Source: JAAYJK01 sp964531295
Lineage (GTDB): Bacteria > Bacillota > Syntrophomonadia > Syntrophomonadales > Syntrophomonadaceae
Length of the DNA stretch: 25,412 nt
Assembly: GCA_964531295.1 (NCBI GenBank)
Contig: CAZHHJ010000019.1
Span: forward strand, 1-25,412
Direction of reading: 5' to 3'
This document shows positions 6,745-14,705 of the stretch, in pieces. The notes under the pieces were generated by a model. That model was not told where the DNA came from and did not search any database. It saw only the letters and a list, made by a program, of their open reading frames with translations. Position 1 is the first letter of the stretch; the number at the start of each line of letters is the position of its first letter. A program made the translations under genes and the position numbers.

Positions 6745-7137
6745 TTAAAGTATGCGAAAATCGAGCGTTATAACTGCCAGCAGTTTGCGATCCTTATTAT
6801 AGCAGTCAATCTGCCATACTGATGAGGTTTTGCCCTGGGAACGCGCCCAGGCCTCAATTCGCACTGTTTCGCCTTCATCCACCGCCCTGATAAAACTCAC
6901 AGACATACTAACTACAACGAATGGTCGTTGGAAAGAATACTTTACTATCATGCCTGCAACTGCGGTGCTGGAAGCCAGGGCGGGGAACATGCCTGCATGC
7001 AGGTGATTACCCTGACTGAGATGCCGCTTCTCAACCAACAGTTCTCCCACTGCCCAGCCCTGATCCACTTCCACTATCTTAAGTCCTATTTCATCCTGAA
7101 AAGTCCCGATCGCCGCTTCATTTATTTTGTCCAGCAT
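6745..7137 (-). CDS. PaaI-type hotdog thioesterase family protein
   Basis: 130 residues, one hotdog fold. The usual HGG...D catalytic stretch is recognisable as GNHLHAGMFPALASSTAVAG, but the acidic residue normally found on the helix (HGGxxxxLxD) is serine here. The next strand SMSVSFIRAVDEGETVRIEA is typical. Start at 7137 with GGGAGGG 6-7 bases before the ATG; an earlier in-frame ATG at 7152 overlaps that site. Members usually hydrolyse acyl- or aroyl-CoA. With the altered helix the activity is uncertain: it may use another residue or only bind an acyl group. Single gene with its own ribosome site. Confidence 0.75.
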   Translation of the reverse strand: MLDKINEAAIGTFQDEIGLKIVEVDQGWAVGELLVEKRHLSQGNHLHAGMFPALASSTAVAGMIVKYSFQRPFVVVSMSVSFIRAVDEGETVRIEAWARSQGKTSSVWQIDCYNKDRKLLAVITLDFRIL

Positions 7138-7240
7138 GTATAACCCTCCCATAAAGAAAAGCTCTCCCAGTTTGAGGCCTTATTGTTTTTATTAAATTAT
7201 ACCTTAAACTAATTAGATCAGGGGTAAGCAAAAAGACATC

Positions 7241-7287
7241 AGTTATTAAATAGGGTCGCACAGCATTCGCGGTCTCATTTAATAACT
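7241..7287. repeat. Perfect 11-bp inverted repeat
   Basis: AGTTATTAAAT (7241-7251) and ATTTAATAACT (7277-7287) are exact complements around a GC-richer 25-base centre that pairs partly (GGGTCGC with GCGGTCT). It lies after the stop of the minus-strand relic at 7303 and could be its terminator or the stem of a small element. Confidence 0.45.
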
Positions 7288-7302
7288 AATTTATTTTTTA
7301 AC

Positions 7303-7513
7303 CTATTTAGTTATGTAACCTTCCCCAACTTGTATGTACGTTAATTCAGCAGTTCGAAATGCATGGCATCGGAACAGGAATTTCCCCAGCCGGATCCTGC
7401 CGGCTTGAAGGCTCTCTCCCAGAGTATCAAATTGGGATGGTGCCGGCTCCACCCCGCTGCTGTCCCAGTCATAAGTCAACTTATCATTTAAATATTCAAA
7501 GGCTGGGTTGGAT
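7303..7513 (-). pseudogene. Unrecognised C-terminal gene fragment
   Basis: A minus-strand frame is open for about 69 codons to TAG at 7303-7305 and reads like protein: AFEYLNDKLTYDWDSSGVEP, then SQFDTLGESLQAGRIRLG and FRCHAFRTAELTYIQVGEG. It has no ATG or GTG start with a ribosome site, and an in-frame stop lies just upstream. I do not recognise the family. It looks like the tail of a lost gene between the PaaI-type gene and ackA. A small gene using a TTG start cannot be excluded. Confidence 0.35.
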
Positions 7514-7693
7514 TATTTCTTTTTTTTGCGTCACAATAGTAATATATAACCGTCTTGTGGCAGAAAGGACTCAGTTACGGATGACCTAATGCCTGGCCTG
7601 CTGTGAAAAAACCCTCCTAAAGACCTGACTGAACAACAGGCTTTAAACTGGGCTTTTGGTACAAAAGATATATTTTAAGGGAGGTTGTTATTA

Positions 7694-8899
7694 ATGAGTT
7701 TCAATGTATTGGTTGTAAATTGCGGCAGTTCGTCGATCAAATACCAGGTTTTCGATATGACTGATGAAAGAGTTCTGGCCCAGGGGCTGATGGATCGAGT
7801 AGGAATCCCCGGAACCATACTTACCCATAAGCAGGCAAACGGAGCCGCTGAGGTAGTTATTAAAAAAGACATGCCGAACCATAGTCTGGGCATGAAGCTG
7901 GTTTTAGAGACATTAACCAGCGCTGAGCATGGTGTAATTAAGGACCTGGCTGAGATCAAAGCGGTGGGCCACCGGGTAGTTCACGGAGCAGACTTTTTTT
8001 CCACCTCGGTACTTGTCAACGCTGAAGTTAAACAAGTTATCCAGGACTGCTTTGATATAGCTCCCTTGCACAACCCCCCTAATCTGATGGGAATCGAGGC
8101 CTGTCAATCCTTAATGCCTGATGTAGCTCACGTAGCTGTGTTCGATACTGCTTTCCACCAGACTATGGCCCCCGCACACTACATGTACGCGCTTCCCTAC
8201 GAGCTCTATGAGAATAATAAGGTTCGTCGCTATGGATTCCATGGTACTTCTCACTACTACGTGAACCAGCGCGCGGCTGAATTGTTGAACAAAGATATAA
8301 AAGCTACTAAAATCATCACCCTGCACCTGGGAAACGGGGCTAGTATGGCGGCAATAGATGGGGGGAAAGTTATCACCACTTCTATGGGTTATACTCCATT
8401 AGAGGGCCTGGTGATGGGTACCCGCTGTGGTGATATTGATCCCTACCTGGTAATCCTGATCATGGAAAAATTGAATTTGAATCCAGAGGAAGTCAATAAT
8501 TACCTGAATAAGAAGTCCGGTGCTCTGGGTTTATCAGGATTAAGCAGTGACTTTCGTGACCTCAGCGAAGCTGCTGAAGCTGGCAACCAGCGTGCTCAGC
8601 TGACCCTTCAGGTCTACGTTAACCGCGTAAAGACCTACATCGGAGCATATATGGCCTTGCTTAACGGTTGTGACTGTATAGTCTTTACAGCCGGTCTGGG
8701 GGAAAACGCTGTAAATATTCGCGAAATGATCTGCGCAGACCTGGACTTTTTAGGTATCAAGATGGATAAAGAGAAAAACCATACTCGGGGCAGAGAAGTT
8801 GACATAGCTGATGATGATTCCAGAGTACGTATCCTGGTTATTCCTACCAACGAGGAACTGGTTATCGCCCGTGATACCTATAACATCAGTAACGCGTAG
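7694..8899 (+). CDS. ackA: Acetate kinase
   Basis: 401 residues, full length. Acetate kinase makes ATP and acetate from acetyl phosphate, the energy-yielding end of acetyl-CoA use in fermenters and syntrophs. Signatures: VLVVNCGSSSIKYQV at the N-terminus, GHRVVHGAD, DTAFHQTMAP, RRYGFHGTSHYYV, LHLGNGASMAAIDGGK, TSMGYTPLEGLVMGTRCGDI and FTAGLGENA. ATG at 7694 with AAGGGAGG 10 bases upstream; the TTG at 7685 is inside the spacing and unlikely. No phosphotransacetylase gene lies beside it; upstream is a relic and downstream a MaoC-like gene. In a Syntrophomonas-like organism this would provide substrate-level ATP during butyrate oxidation. Confidence 0.97.
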   Translation: MSFNVLVVNCGSSSIKYQVFDMTDERVLAQGLMDRVGIPGTILTHKQANGAAEVVIKKDMPNHSLGMKLVLETLTSAEHGVIKDLAEIKAVGHRVVHGADFFSTSVLVNAEVKQVIQDCFDIAPLHNPPNLMGIEACQSLMPDVAHVAVFDTAFHQTMAPAHYMYALPYELYENNKVRRYGFHGTSHYYVNQRAAELLNKDIKATKIITLHLGNGASMAAIDGGKVITTSMGYTPLEGLVMGTRCGDIDPYLVILIMEKLNLNPEEVNNYLNKKSGALGLSGLSSDFRDLSEAAEAGNQRAQLTLQVYVNRVKTYIGAYMALLNGCDCIVFTAGLGENAVNIREMICADLDFLGIKMDKEKNHTRGREVDIADDDSRVRILVIPTNEELVIARDTYNISNA

Positions 8900-9065
8900 A
8901 GCAGTTGGATAACTATGGTGGAAATAAATAATGGGAATATATGGGCATCTTGGTAAAGTCTACATTTTTTTCATCTTCAATATGTTATCATTTAATTATT
9001 ACTTGATCCTAATATTAGTATGCTGTTTTTTTATATGTTCCTAAGCACGGAGGGAGGTGAATGGA

Positions 9066-9473
9066 TTGTTTTTTGAAGACGTTAATGAAGGTTATGCCTT
9101 TACAACTGGTACCAAGCCTATTACTGAAACCGAAACTGATATTGTAGCCCAAATGTCCGGAGCGGACTTGCCAGGCTTTCTGAATGATGAGATTGCCAAA
9201 GGTTGGGGTTTTAAGGCGCGGGTAGTTCCTGGTGCCTATCTCATATTATGTATGATGGGATTAATGGCTAAACAGGGTTTTTTGGCTGATGCGATATGGA
9301 CAGCTGCCGATGGTATTTCGTGGAAGACTCCGGTGCATCCCAGTGATAAGATTTATGCTGAGGCTGAAGTAACTGCTACCAAAGAGATGAAACGAGGCGG
9401 AGGCCTGGTGACTTACAAGTGGACCATAAAGAATCAAAATAACGATGTTGTTGCTCAAGGACAAAACACCTGA
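9066..9473 (+). CDS. MaoC-like hotdog protein
   Basis: About 135 residues with the MaoC/enoyl-hydratase hotdog layout: FFEDVNEGYAFTTG, then TETETDIVAQMSG, the helix region GFLNDEIAKGWGFKARVVPG, and the closing strands KIYAEAEVTATKEMKRGGG and VTYKWTIKNQNNDVVAQGQN. The (R)-hydratase dyad (Asp and His in NPLHxD, then AHG) is not kept: the positions read PGFLND and VVPG. Hydratase activity is therefore doubtful. Start choice is open. TTG at 9066 lies 6-7 bases after GGAGGTG; GTG at 9057 overlaps that site; an ATG at 9061 is in another frame. It probably handles acyl-CoA or a dehydrated thioester. Confidence 0.75.
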   Translation: MFFEDVNEGYAFTTGTKPITETETDIVAQMSGADLPGFLNDEIAKGWGFKARVVPGAYLILCMMGLMAKQGFLADAIWTAADGISWKTPVHPSDKIYAEAEVTATKEMKRGGGLVTYKWTIKNQNNDVVAQGQNT

Positions 9474-9486
9474 CTGTTTCCTGCGA

Positions 9487-9506
9487 AACCATCTGCTTAG
9501 ATGGTT
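9487..9506 (+). terminator. Hairpin after the MaoC-like gene
   Basis: AACCATCT, loop GCTT, AGATGGTT: a perfect 8-bp stem 13 bases past the stop, followed by a weakly T-rich stretch. Possible first terminator. Confidence 0.4.
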
Positions 9507-9552
9507 CTGGATTTGATTTCATGTCACAAAATTTTTATATTTTTAGACTGCT

Positions 9553-9584
9553 AAAGGATGTTGAGAAGCAACATCCTTTTCTTT
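9553..9584 (+). terminator. Rho-independent terminator
   Basis: AAAGGATGTT (9553-9562), 7-base loop, AACATCCTTT (9570-9579), then TCTTT. The T-rich side is on the plus strand, fitting the MaoC-like gene, but the stem sits between convergent genes and may also end the tRNA transcript. Confidence 0.65.
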
Positions 9585-9620
9585 GCCAACCTGGCTGCTG
9601 TTTGAAGTTATTAATTAGAA

Positions 9621-9698
9621 TGGTCGGAGTGACTGGATTTGAACCAGCGGCCTCTTCGTCCCCAACGAAGCGCTCATACCAAACTGAGCTACACCCCG
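9621..9698 (-). tRNA. tRNA-Pro (anticodon GGG)
   Basis: The minus strand folds into a full cloverleaf. Acceptor CGGGGTG pairs with CACTCCG (one G-U), D-stem GCTC/GAGC, anticodon stem CTTCG/CGAAG with loop TTGGGGA giving anticodon GGG, and T-arm GCTGG-TTCAAAT-CCAGT. Discriminator A and an encoded CCA end the gene. C1-G72 is typical of proline tRNAs. Length 78 because the D-loop has ten bases. Confidence 0.93.
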
Positions 9699-9709
9699 AC
9701 GCAAGGATT

Positions 9710-9738
9710 ATTGTATAACAGATAGATTTATTCGTCAA
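9710..9738 (-). promoter_or_regulatory. Promoter of tRNA-Pro
   Basis: On the minus strand TTGACG (9733-9738), 17 bp, then TACAAT (9710-9715): five of six bases match in each box. The tRNA starts 12 bases after the -10 box, so it is probably transcribed on its own rather than only from the aspartokinase operon. Confidence 0.7.
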
Positions 9739-9759
9739 GGTTTGAACAGCCTTTATCTG

Positions 9760-10980
9760 CTATTGAATTTTATCCAGATTAAATTTATGGTGCAAAGCTC
9801 TGATCGCATTCTCTACGCAATCCTTGTCTATCAAACAGGAGACTTTAATTTCTGAGGTGCTGATCATATGAATGTTTATGTTTTCATCAGCCAGGGCTTC
9901 AAACATATCTGCCGCTACACCAGGATTGGTCTGCATCCCTGCTCCTACTATGGATACTTTGGCTACATCATCTCCATAAATCATACCTGAAGCCCCTATT
10001 TCAACTACTAGTTTTCCTATTACCTCCACCGCTTTTTTCAAATCATCCCGCCCTATGGTTAAGGCAATATCGTTCCTGCCATCTCGCATAGCCGCCTGTA
10101 TCACCATATCCACGTTAATTCCAGCTCCGGCCAGAGTTTTAAAAAGAATCTTGGCAATTCCCGGCTGGTCTGGCACATCAAATATAGCAAAGCGGGCACA
10201 ATTCACATCATGGGCAATTCCGCTTACTGTTACTTCTTTTTCCATATTAGCCTCCTTAGTAATTATGGTTCCTGAATTCTTGTTGAAACTGCACCTAACT
10301 TCCACATCAATCTGGTAAGCCAGGGCCACTTCTACGGCCCGGGGCTGCATTACTAAGGCTCCCAACACGGCCAGTTCCAGCATCTCTTCATAAGATATCA
10401 TTTTCAGCTTGCGGGCTTCCGGTACAATTCGGGGGTCGGCCGTATAAACCCCATCCACATCAGTAAAAATCATACAGCGATCAGCCTGCAAACTGGCTGC
10501 TAAGGCCACTGCGGTAGTATCTGAGCCGCCCCGGCCCAGAGTAGTAATGTCTCCTGCCGGAGATATACCTTGAAAACCAGCTATCACTACGATATTTCCT
10601 GCTTCAATCTCTTTTTTTATCCGGCAATTTTCGATTCCATTTATTTTGGCTTTATTATGTGATGAATCGCTCTTGATGCCTGCTTGCCAGCCGGTAAGGG
10701 ATATAGCCGGGCATCCCATATTGTTGAGGGTCATAGCCAGCAGGGCAGCAGATTGTTGCTCCCCGGTGGCCAGGAGCATATCCATTTCCCGGCCGTTTAA
10801 TTCATCCCCGGTGGCTCCGGCCATTAAAATGAGGTCATCGGTGGTATCGCCCATGGCAGAGACTACAGCTACCACATCATGCCCCTTCATTTTCATTTCC
10901 CGGATCCGGCAGGCTATAGTTTTGATTCTTTCAATTGAAGCTACCGAACTTCCTCCAAATTTTGCAACTACTAATGACAA
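9760..10980 (-). CDS. lysC: Aspartate kinase
   Basis: 406 residues. Phosphorylates aspartate, the first step to lysine, threonine and methionine. VVAKFGGSSVAS is the ATP/aspartate signature, followed by TTLGRGGSDTTAVALAASL and FTDVDGVYTADPRIVPEA. The last 140 residues hold two ACT domains (FAIFDVPDQPGIAKILFKTL and VSIVGAGMQTNPGVAADMFE) for amino-acid feedback. The start is TTG at 10980 with AGGGAG 9-10 bases upstream; the protein then begins MSLVVAKFGG as expected. It is the last gene of the ACT-hom-thrB-lysC unit and starts 47 bp after thrB. The product also feeds the aspartate semialdehyde used for homocysteine in the neighbouring operon. No asd is in the window. Confidence 0.95.
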   Translation of the reverse strand: MSLVVAKFGGSSVASIERIKTIACRIREMKMKGHDVVAVVSAMGDTTDDLILMAGATGDELNGREMDMLLATGEQQSAALLAMTLNNMGCPAISLTGWQAGIKSDSSHNKAKINGIENCRIKKEIEAGNIVVIAGFQGISPAGDITTLGRGGSDTTAVALAASLQADRCMIFTDVDGVYTADPRIVPEARKLKMISYEEMLELAVLGALVMQPRAVEVALAYQIDVEVRCSFNKNSGTIITKEANMEKEVTVSGIAHDVNCARFAIFDVPDQPGIAKILFKTLAGAGINVDMVIQAAMRDGRNDIALTIGRDDLKKAVEVIGKLVVEIGASGMIYGDDVAKVSIVGAGMQTNPGVAADMFEALADENINIHMISTSEIKVSCLIDKDCVENAIRALHHKFNLDKIQ

Positions 10981-11027
10981 AATATTTCACTCCCTGGGTT
11001 CATCCCAATTATTTGAGTTGGCTCCTC

Positions 11028-11927
11028 TTAATAATATTGAACTCCTTGTAAATCTGGTTTCAGGTATAAGACCTGTACTTTAACCCCCGCTTCCATAAAG
11101 GCCTTTTCCATGGCCTGGCCAATATCCTGTTCCTCACCGATAGCTGTAATGGCCATTATAGAAGGGCCGGCCCCGCTTAATGCCACCCCCAGGGCTCCTG
11201 CTTCCAGAGCAGACTGCAGGACTTGATCGAATCCGGGGATAAAGAATTTCCTCCAGGGCTGATAGAGCATATCATCCATGGCTTTGCTCAGGTTAGAAAA
11301 ATCGCCATTTTGTATACTGGCCAGCAAAAAGCAGGCCCTCTGCAGATTAGACACCACAGCCTGCAGAGGAATATTTTGCGGCAAGACAGAACGAGACTGC
11401 TCAGTGGACAGTATAAAATCTGGTACCGCTACTACTACCCCCAGGGGCTTTCCTAGTTTGGCCTGCTGGTAGTATACTTCGCCTTCATAAATCATGGCTG
11501 TTGCTAATCCTCCCGTGATGGCAGGTACGATATTATCAGCATGCCCTTCCATATCAACCGCCCAGCGCAGCAGCTCCTGGGATGAAAAGCGGTCTCCAAT
11601 AAGACGGTTGGCAGTATACATACCAGCCACTATAGCAGCCGCACTGCTTCCCAGGCCCTTGCCGATTGGTATATCATTGTCAATTTCCATATACAGCCCG
11701 GCTGGTTTAAATTCAGCCTGCCTGAATACTAACTTCATGGCTTTATACAACAGGTTTTCCTGCGGGCTTTCCATAATAGATCTGTCCCTTATGCCACTGA
11801 AGACAATTTCGATGCCACCCCCGCTAAATTCAGCTTCGACCCGTAGGTATAGTTCCAGGGCCATACCCAGAGCATCAAACCCGGGGCCCAGGTTGGCAGT
11901 AGTGGCTGGTGCTCTTACTCTTACCAT
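11028..11927 (-). CDS. thrB: Homoserine kinase
   Basis: 299 residues, GHMP kinase family. Converts homoserine to O-phosphohomoserine for threonine. ATTANLGPGFDALGMALELY at the N-terminus, the phosphate loop IPIGKGLGSSAAAIVAG, and the C-terminal GALGVALSGAGPSIMAI are the three family motifs. ATG at 11927 with GGAGG 4-5 bases upstream. It starts 27 bp after the stop of hom and belongs to the same transcript. Threonine synthase is not in this cluster, so thrC lies elsewhere. Confidence 0.96.
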   Translation of the reverse strand: MVRVRAPATTANLGPGFDALGMALELYLRVEAEFSGGGIEIVFSGIRDRSIMESPQENLLYKAMKLVFRQAEFKPAGLYMEIDNDIPIGKGLGSSAAAIVAGMYTANRLIGDRFSSQELLRWAVDMEGHADNIVPAITGGLATAMIYEGEVYYQQAKLGKPLGVVVAVPDFILSTEQSRSVLPQNIPLQAVVSNLQRACFLLASIQNGDFSNLSKAMDDMLYQPWRKFFIPGFDQVLQSALEAGALGVALSGAGPSIMAITAIGEEQDIGQAMEKAFMEAGVKVQVLYLKPDLQGVQYY

Positions 11928-11954
11928 TGTTCCTCCTGCACTAAGAAAATACTG

Positions 11955-13250
11955 CTATAGAGCCCGATGTATACCTTCCAAGCGGATTACATTATCTATG
12001 TTGCCAACTATATGCATTCCCTGTAAAACAGCCAGTGAATCGTTTAAATCCCGCTCTTCTACTTCATGAGTAATCAGGATCAATTCCGCCATTTCCCCGC
12101 CATGGGTAGTCTGGAAAACCGTAGCCAGACTGACGTTGTTACTACCAAAAACCCCAGCGATACCGGCCAGAACTCCAGGTCGATCCTTGACCGTCATGCG
12201 GATGTAAAATTGGGCCTGCAGCTGGGTTATATCCAGTATTTTTTTATCTTCATAGCAGGTACAGCTGATGCGCCCGCAGGACTGGTGGAGAATATTTCTT
12301 CCTATGTCTATAATATCCCCCACCACCGAGCTGGCGGTAGGAAGTTTTCCCGCTCCCCGTCCATAATGCATGATTTCCCCCACTGCGTCCCCGGTAATGA
12401 AAACTGCATTGTAAACATCGTTAACTGCTGCCAGCGGGTGGCTCAGGGGTAAAAATGCCGGATGTACACGCGCCTGAATGGAACCATCCTCATCCTGCTT
12501 GGCTATCGCCAGCAGCTTTATTACATAGCCCAGATCACGGGCAAATTGAATATCACTGGGGGTAACTTTGCTTATACCCTCAACATATACATCATCAAAA
12601 GTAACCCGGCTGTTAAAGGCTATGGATGATAAAATGGCAATTTTCCGGCCAGCATCTAATCCTTCTATATCGGAAGTGGGGTCAGCTTCTGCATATCCCA
12701 ACTGCTGAGCTTCGGCCAGCATTTCCTCAAACGGTCGGCCTTCTTCACTCATTTTGCTGAGAATATAATTAGTGGTGCCATTCAATATACCGATAACTTC
12801 TTTAATTTTATTACCAGCCAGAGATTGTTTTAACGGATAAATAATCGGAATACCCCCGGCTACACTGGCTTCAAAATAAAAGTCGACCTGATTAGCTTTA
12901 GCCATGTCAAAAAGCTCTTGGCCTTTTTCCGCAATAAGATCTTTATTGGCAGTAACAATATGCTTGCCTTGCTGCATAGCCTGGGTAATCATAGTCATAG
13001 CCGGTTCGATCCCACCTATCAGCTCCACCACAATATCAATCTCATCGTCCTGTAATATATCCTCGAAGTTCTCAGTTATTCTGGCTTCATCTATACCCAG
13101 AGCCAGGCACTTATCCCGATCCTTATCCAGAATTTTTGTCAGGACAATTTCATCCCCTGTCCTAAGGGATATAATTTCAGCATTATTATTAAGCAGTTCA
13201 ACTACTCCTGAACCAACCGTCCCACAGCCTAGCAATCCTACTTTAATCAT
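11955..13250 (-). CDS. hom: Homoserine dehydrogenase with ACT domain
   Basis: 431 residues. Reduces aspartate semialdehyde to homoserine. The NAD(P)-binding loop VGLLGCGTVGSGVVELL is at the N-terminus, then HIVTANKDLIAEKG, the catalytic-region GILNGTTNYILSKM, and EADPTSDIEGLDAGRKIAIL. The C-terminal 80 residues (RMTVKDRPGVLAGIAGVFGS) form an ACT domain, usual for threonine feedback in Gram-positive enzymes. ATG at 13250 with GGAGGAG 5-7 bases upstream. It begins 16 bp after the ACT-domain gene, so the two are coupled. It competes for aspartate semialdehyde with the homocysteine route encoded from 18281 to 22134. Confidence 0.97.
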   Translation of the reverse strand: MIKVGLLGCGTVGSGVVELLNNNAEIISLRTGDEIVLTKILDKDRDKCLALGIDEARITENFEDILQDDEIDIVVELIGGIEPAMTMITQAMQQGKHIVTANKDLIAEKGQELFDMAKANQVDFYFEASVAGGIPIIYPLKQSLAGNKIKEVIGILNGTTNYILSKMSEEGRPFEEMLAEAQQLGYAEADPTSDIEGLDAGRKIAILSSIAFNSRVTFDDVYVEGISKVTPSDIQFARDLGYVIKLLAIAKQDEDGSIQARVHPAFLPLSHPLAAVNDVYNAVFITGDAVGEIMHYGRGAGKLPTASSVVGDIIDIGRNILHQSCGRISCTCYEDKKILDITQLQAQFYIRMTVKDRPGVLAGIAGVFGSNNVSLATVFQTTHGGEMAELILITHEVEERDLNDSLAVLQGMHIVGNIDNVIRLEGIHRAL

Positions 13251-13266
13251 AACTTCTCCTCCTGCA

Positions 13267-13710
13267 TCAACTTTTTCCCACTACTTCTACCCCGAGCACA
13301 CCATCCAAACTGGCCAAATTTTTCAAGAGTTCATCCACCGATAAGGCCATTTCTTCCACACTTATGGATATGGTCAAATAAGCTCTTCCATGCATGGGCA
13401 GGTTCTGATTTATAGTTAAAATATTGCCATTCATCCTGGCAATATTGTTTAATACAGTTGATAATACTCCCGGCACATGCTTTAGAAACAGAGAGATATT
13501 CACTATTTCCATGCTTTGCGCATCAAAAATGGCAAAAACGCCATCTTTATATTTATAATAGGTGCTCCTAGCGATACCGACCCCATCAACAGCTTCCTGT
13601 ATATTAAGGACTTCTCCTCTGACCAGCAACTCCTTGGCTTCTGCTGTCTTGCGGATAGAATCTGGAAGAATATCTTCTCTTACCATATAAAATTTTTTAT
13701 GTGCTGACAT
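13267..13710 (-). CDS. pheB: ACT domain-containing protein, UPF0735/PheB type
   Basis: 147 residues. A short N-terminal helix-turn-helix-like region (about 35-60: LNIQEAVDGVGIARSTYYKY) precedes an ACT domain (about 70-145: ISLFLKHVPGVLSTVLNNIA). This layout matches the UPF0735 family, often the first gene before hom and named pheB in Bacillus. The function is not settled; binding of an amino acid to control the operon is a common guess. ATG at 13710 with GGAGG 8-9 bases upstream. It leads the hom-thrB-lysC transcript behind a clear promoter. Confidence 0.88.
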   Translation of the reverse strand: MSAHKKFYMVREDILPDSIRKTAEAKELLVRGEVLNIQEAVDGVGIARSTYYKYKDGVFAIFDAQSMEIVNISLFLKHVPGVLSTVLNNIARMNGNILTINQNLPMHGRAYLTISISVEEMALSVDELLKNLASLDGVLGVEVVGKS

Positions 13711-13722
13711 GAAAATACCTCC

Positions 13723-13737
13723 GTCCGCTTCAGGCGG
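13723..13737 (-). promoter_or_regulatory. Leader hairpin at the pheB ribosome site
   Basis: On the minus strand TCCGC, loop CTGAA, GCGGA, immediately followed by the CGGAGG ribosome site. The 3' arm can also pair, as CGGAC, with GTCCG at the transcript start. It may modulate translation of the threonine operon; evidence is structural only. Confidence 0.3.
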
Positions 13738-13760
13738 ATATCATTCTTCCGCACTCGGAC

Positions 13761-13789
13761 ATTATACCACCATTCTTAGAGCCTGACAA
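13761..13789 (-). promoter_or_regulatory. Promoter of the pheB-hom-thrB-lysC operon
   Basis: TTGTCA (13784-13789), 17 bp, TATAAT (13761-13766) on the minus strand: a near-consensus sigma-70 promoter. The start of transcription should fall near 13754, leaving a leader of about 44 bases. No T-box or riboswitch is visible in it. Confidence 0.75.
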
Positions 13790-13842
13790 TGTATTTTTTG
13801 ATGGGTTTAAGAGATTTCGTGCTTTTTCCCATTTCTCGCCCT

Positions 13843-13874
13843 CAAAAAGCACAAAGCCGGGATGCATCCCGGCT
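13843..13874 (-). terminator. Strong terminator after yebC
   Basis: The perfect 20-bp palindrome AGCCGGGATGCATCCCGGCT (13855-13874) is followed on the minus strand by TTGTGCTTTTTG. It lies 55 bases after yebC and ends the long unit that begins at the SAM riboswitch. Confidence 0.85.
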
Positions 13875-13929
13875 AAATCCATGACTGATCAGCCTATAAT
13901 CTGCTCGGCTCTACCTTACCTCATTGTGC

Positions 13930-14688
13930 TCAGCTCAGTTTTTCCAGTATTTCATCTGCTATGTTCATGTTAGTATAAACCCGCTGCACATCATCATGGT
14001 CTTCGAATAGATCAATTAGTCTTATTACTTTGGCAGCAGTATCCTCATCATTGATATCGACAGTCGTTTCTGGCATCATGATCAAGTCAGCCTCCTGGGA
14101 CATTATCCCTTCTTTTTCCAGAGCCTCTTTAACCTCCATGAAGTTATCAGGTGAGCTAATGACTTCATAACAGTCCCCTTCGTCTTTAAAGTCTTCGGCT
14201 CCAGATTCTAAAGCCAGCATCATCAACCCATCTTCATCCATTGGCAAGCCTTCCTTGCTTATGCTCATATACCCTACCCGTTTGAACATCCAGCTCACGC
14301 AACCGGTCTCACCCATGTTTCCATTATGCTTGGAAAAGTAATGTCTTATATCCGGAGCAGTTCGATTCCTGTTATCGGTAGCAATCTCCAGCATAACCGC
14401 TACCCCAGCTGGAGCATATCCTTCATATATGATTTCTTCAAAAATTTCACTATCCAGTTCTCCGGTTCCCTTCTTAAGCGCGCGGGTTATGTTTTCATTG
14501 GGCATATTGATAGCTTTGGCTTTTTGAATGGCCAGCTTGAGTTTGGAATTAGCCTCGGGATCACCTCCGCCGCCAGTTTTAACCGCTATAGTAATTTCCT
14601 TGGCCAGTTTTGTAAATTCCTTGCCTCTTTTTTCGTCCGAACGAGCCTTCTTGTGCTTGATAGTCGACCATTTAGAATGCCCTGACAT
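13930..14688 (-). CDS. yebC: YebC/TACO1-family protein
   Basis: 252 residues, the usual length. Begins MSGHSKWSTIKHKKARSDEK, the family's N-terminal signature, then GGGGDPEANSKLKLAIQKAK, NMPNENITRALKKGTGE, the YEGYAPAGVAVMLEIATDNR segment and NMGETGCVSWMF. Members act as translation factors, helping ribosomes pass proline-rich stretches, and were earlier described as transcription regulators; which applies here is not visible. ATG at 14688 with AGGAGG 11 bases upstream, 17 bp after the ICMT-type gene. It is the last gene before the terminator at 13855. Confidence 0.95.
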   Translation of the reverse strand: MSGHSKWSTIKHKKARSDEKRGKEFTKLAKEITIAVKTGGGGDPEANSKLKLAIQKAKAINMPNENITRALKKGTGELDSEIFEEIIYEGYAPAGVAVMLEIATDNRNRTAPDIRHYFSKHNGNMGETGCVSWMFKRVGYMSISKEGLPMDEDGLMMLALESGAEDFKDEGDCYEVISSPDNFMEVKEALEKEGIMSQEADLIMMPETTVDINDEDTAAKVIRLIDLFEDHDDVQRVYTNMNIADEILEKLS

Positions 14689-14705
14689 ATATTACCAACC
14701 TCCTA

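Noticed and set aside
7359..7480. Possible riboswitch upstream of ackA (AACAGGAA and GC-rich stems)
   Set aside because: No complete consensus of the cobalamin, SAM or other class could be put together, and the segment reads as a coding relic on the other strand.
7359..7589. 76-codon plus-strand frame upstream of ackA
   Set aside because: No ribosome site; the opposite strand reads more like protein over the same stretch.
13711..13760. Possible T-box or riboswitch before pheB-hom-thrB
   Set aside because: The leader is only about 44 bases from the predicted start of transcription and lacks T-box or lysine-riboswitch motifs.
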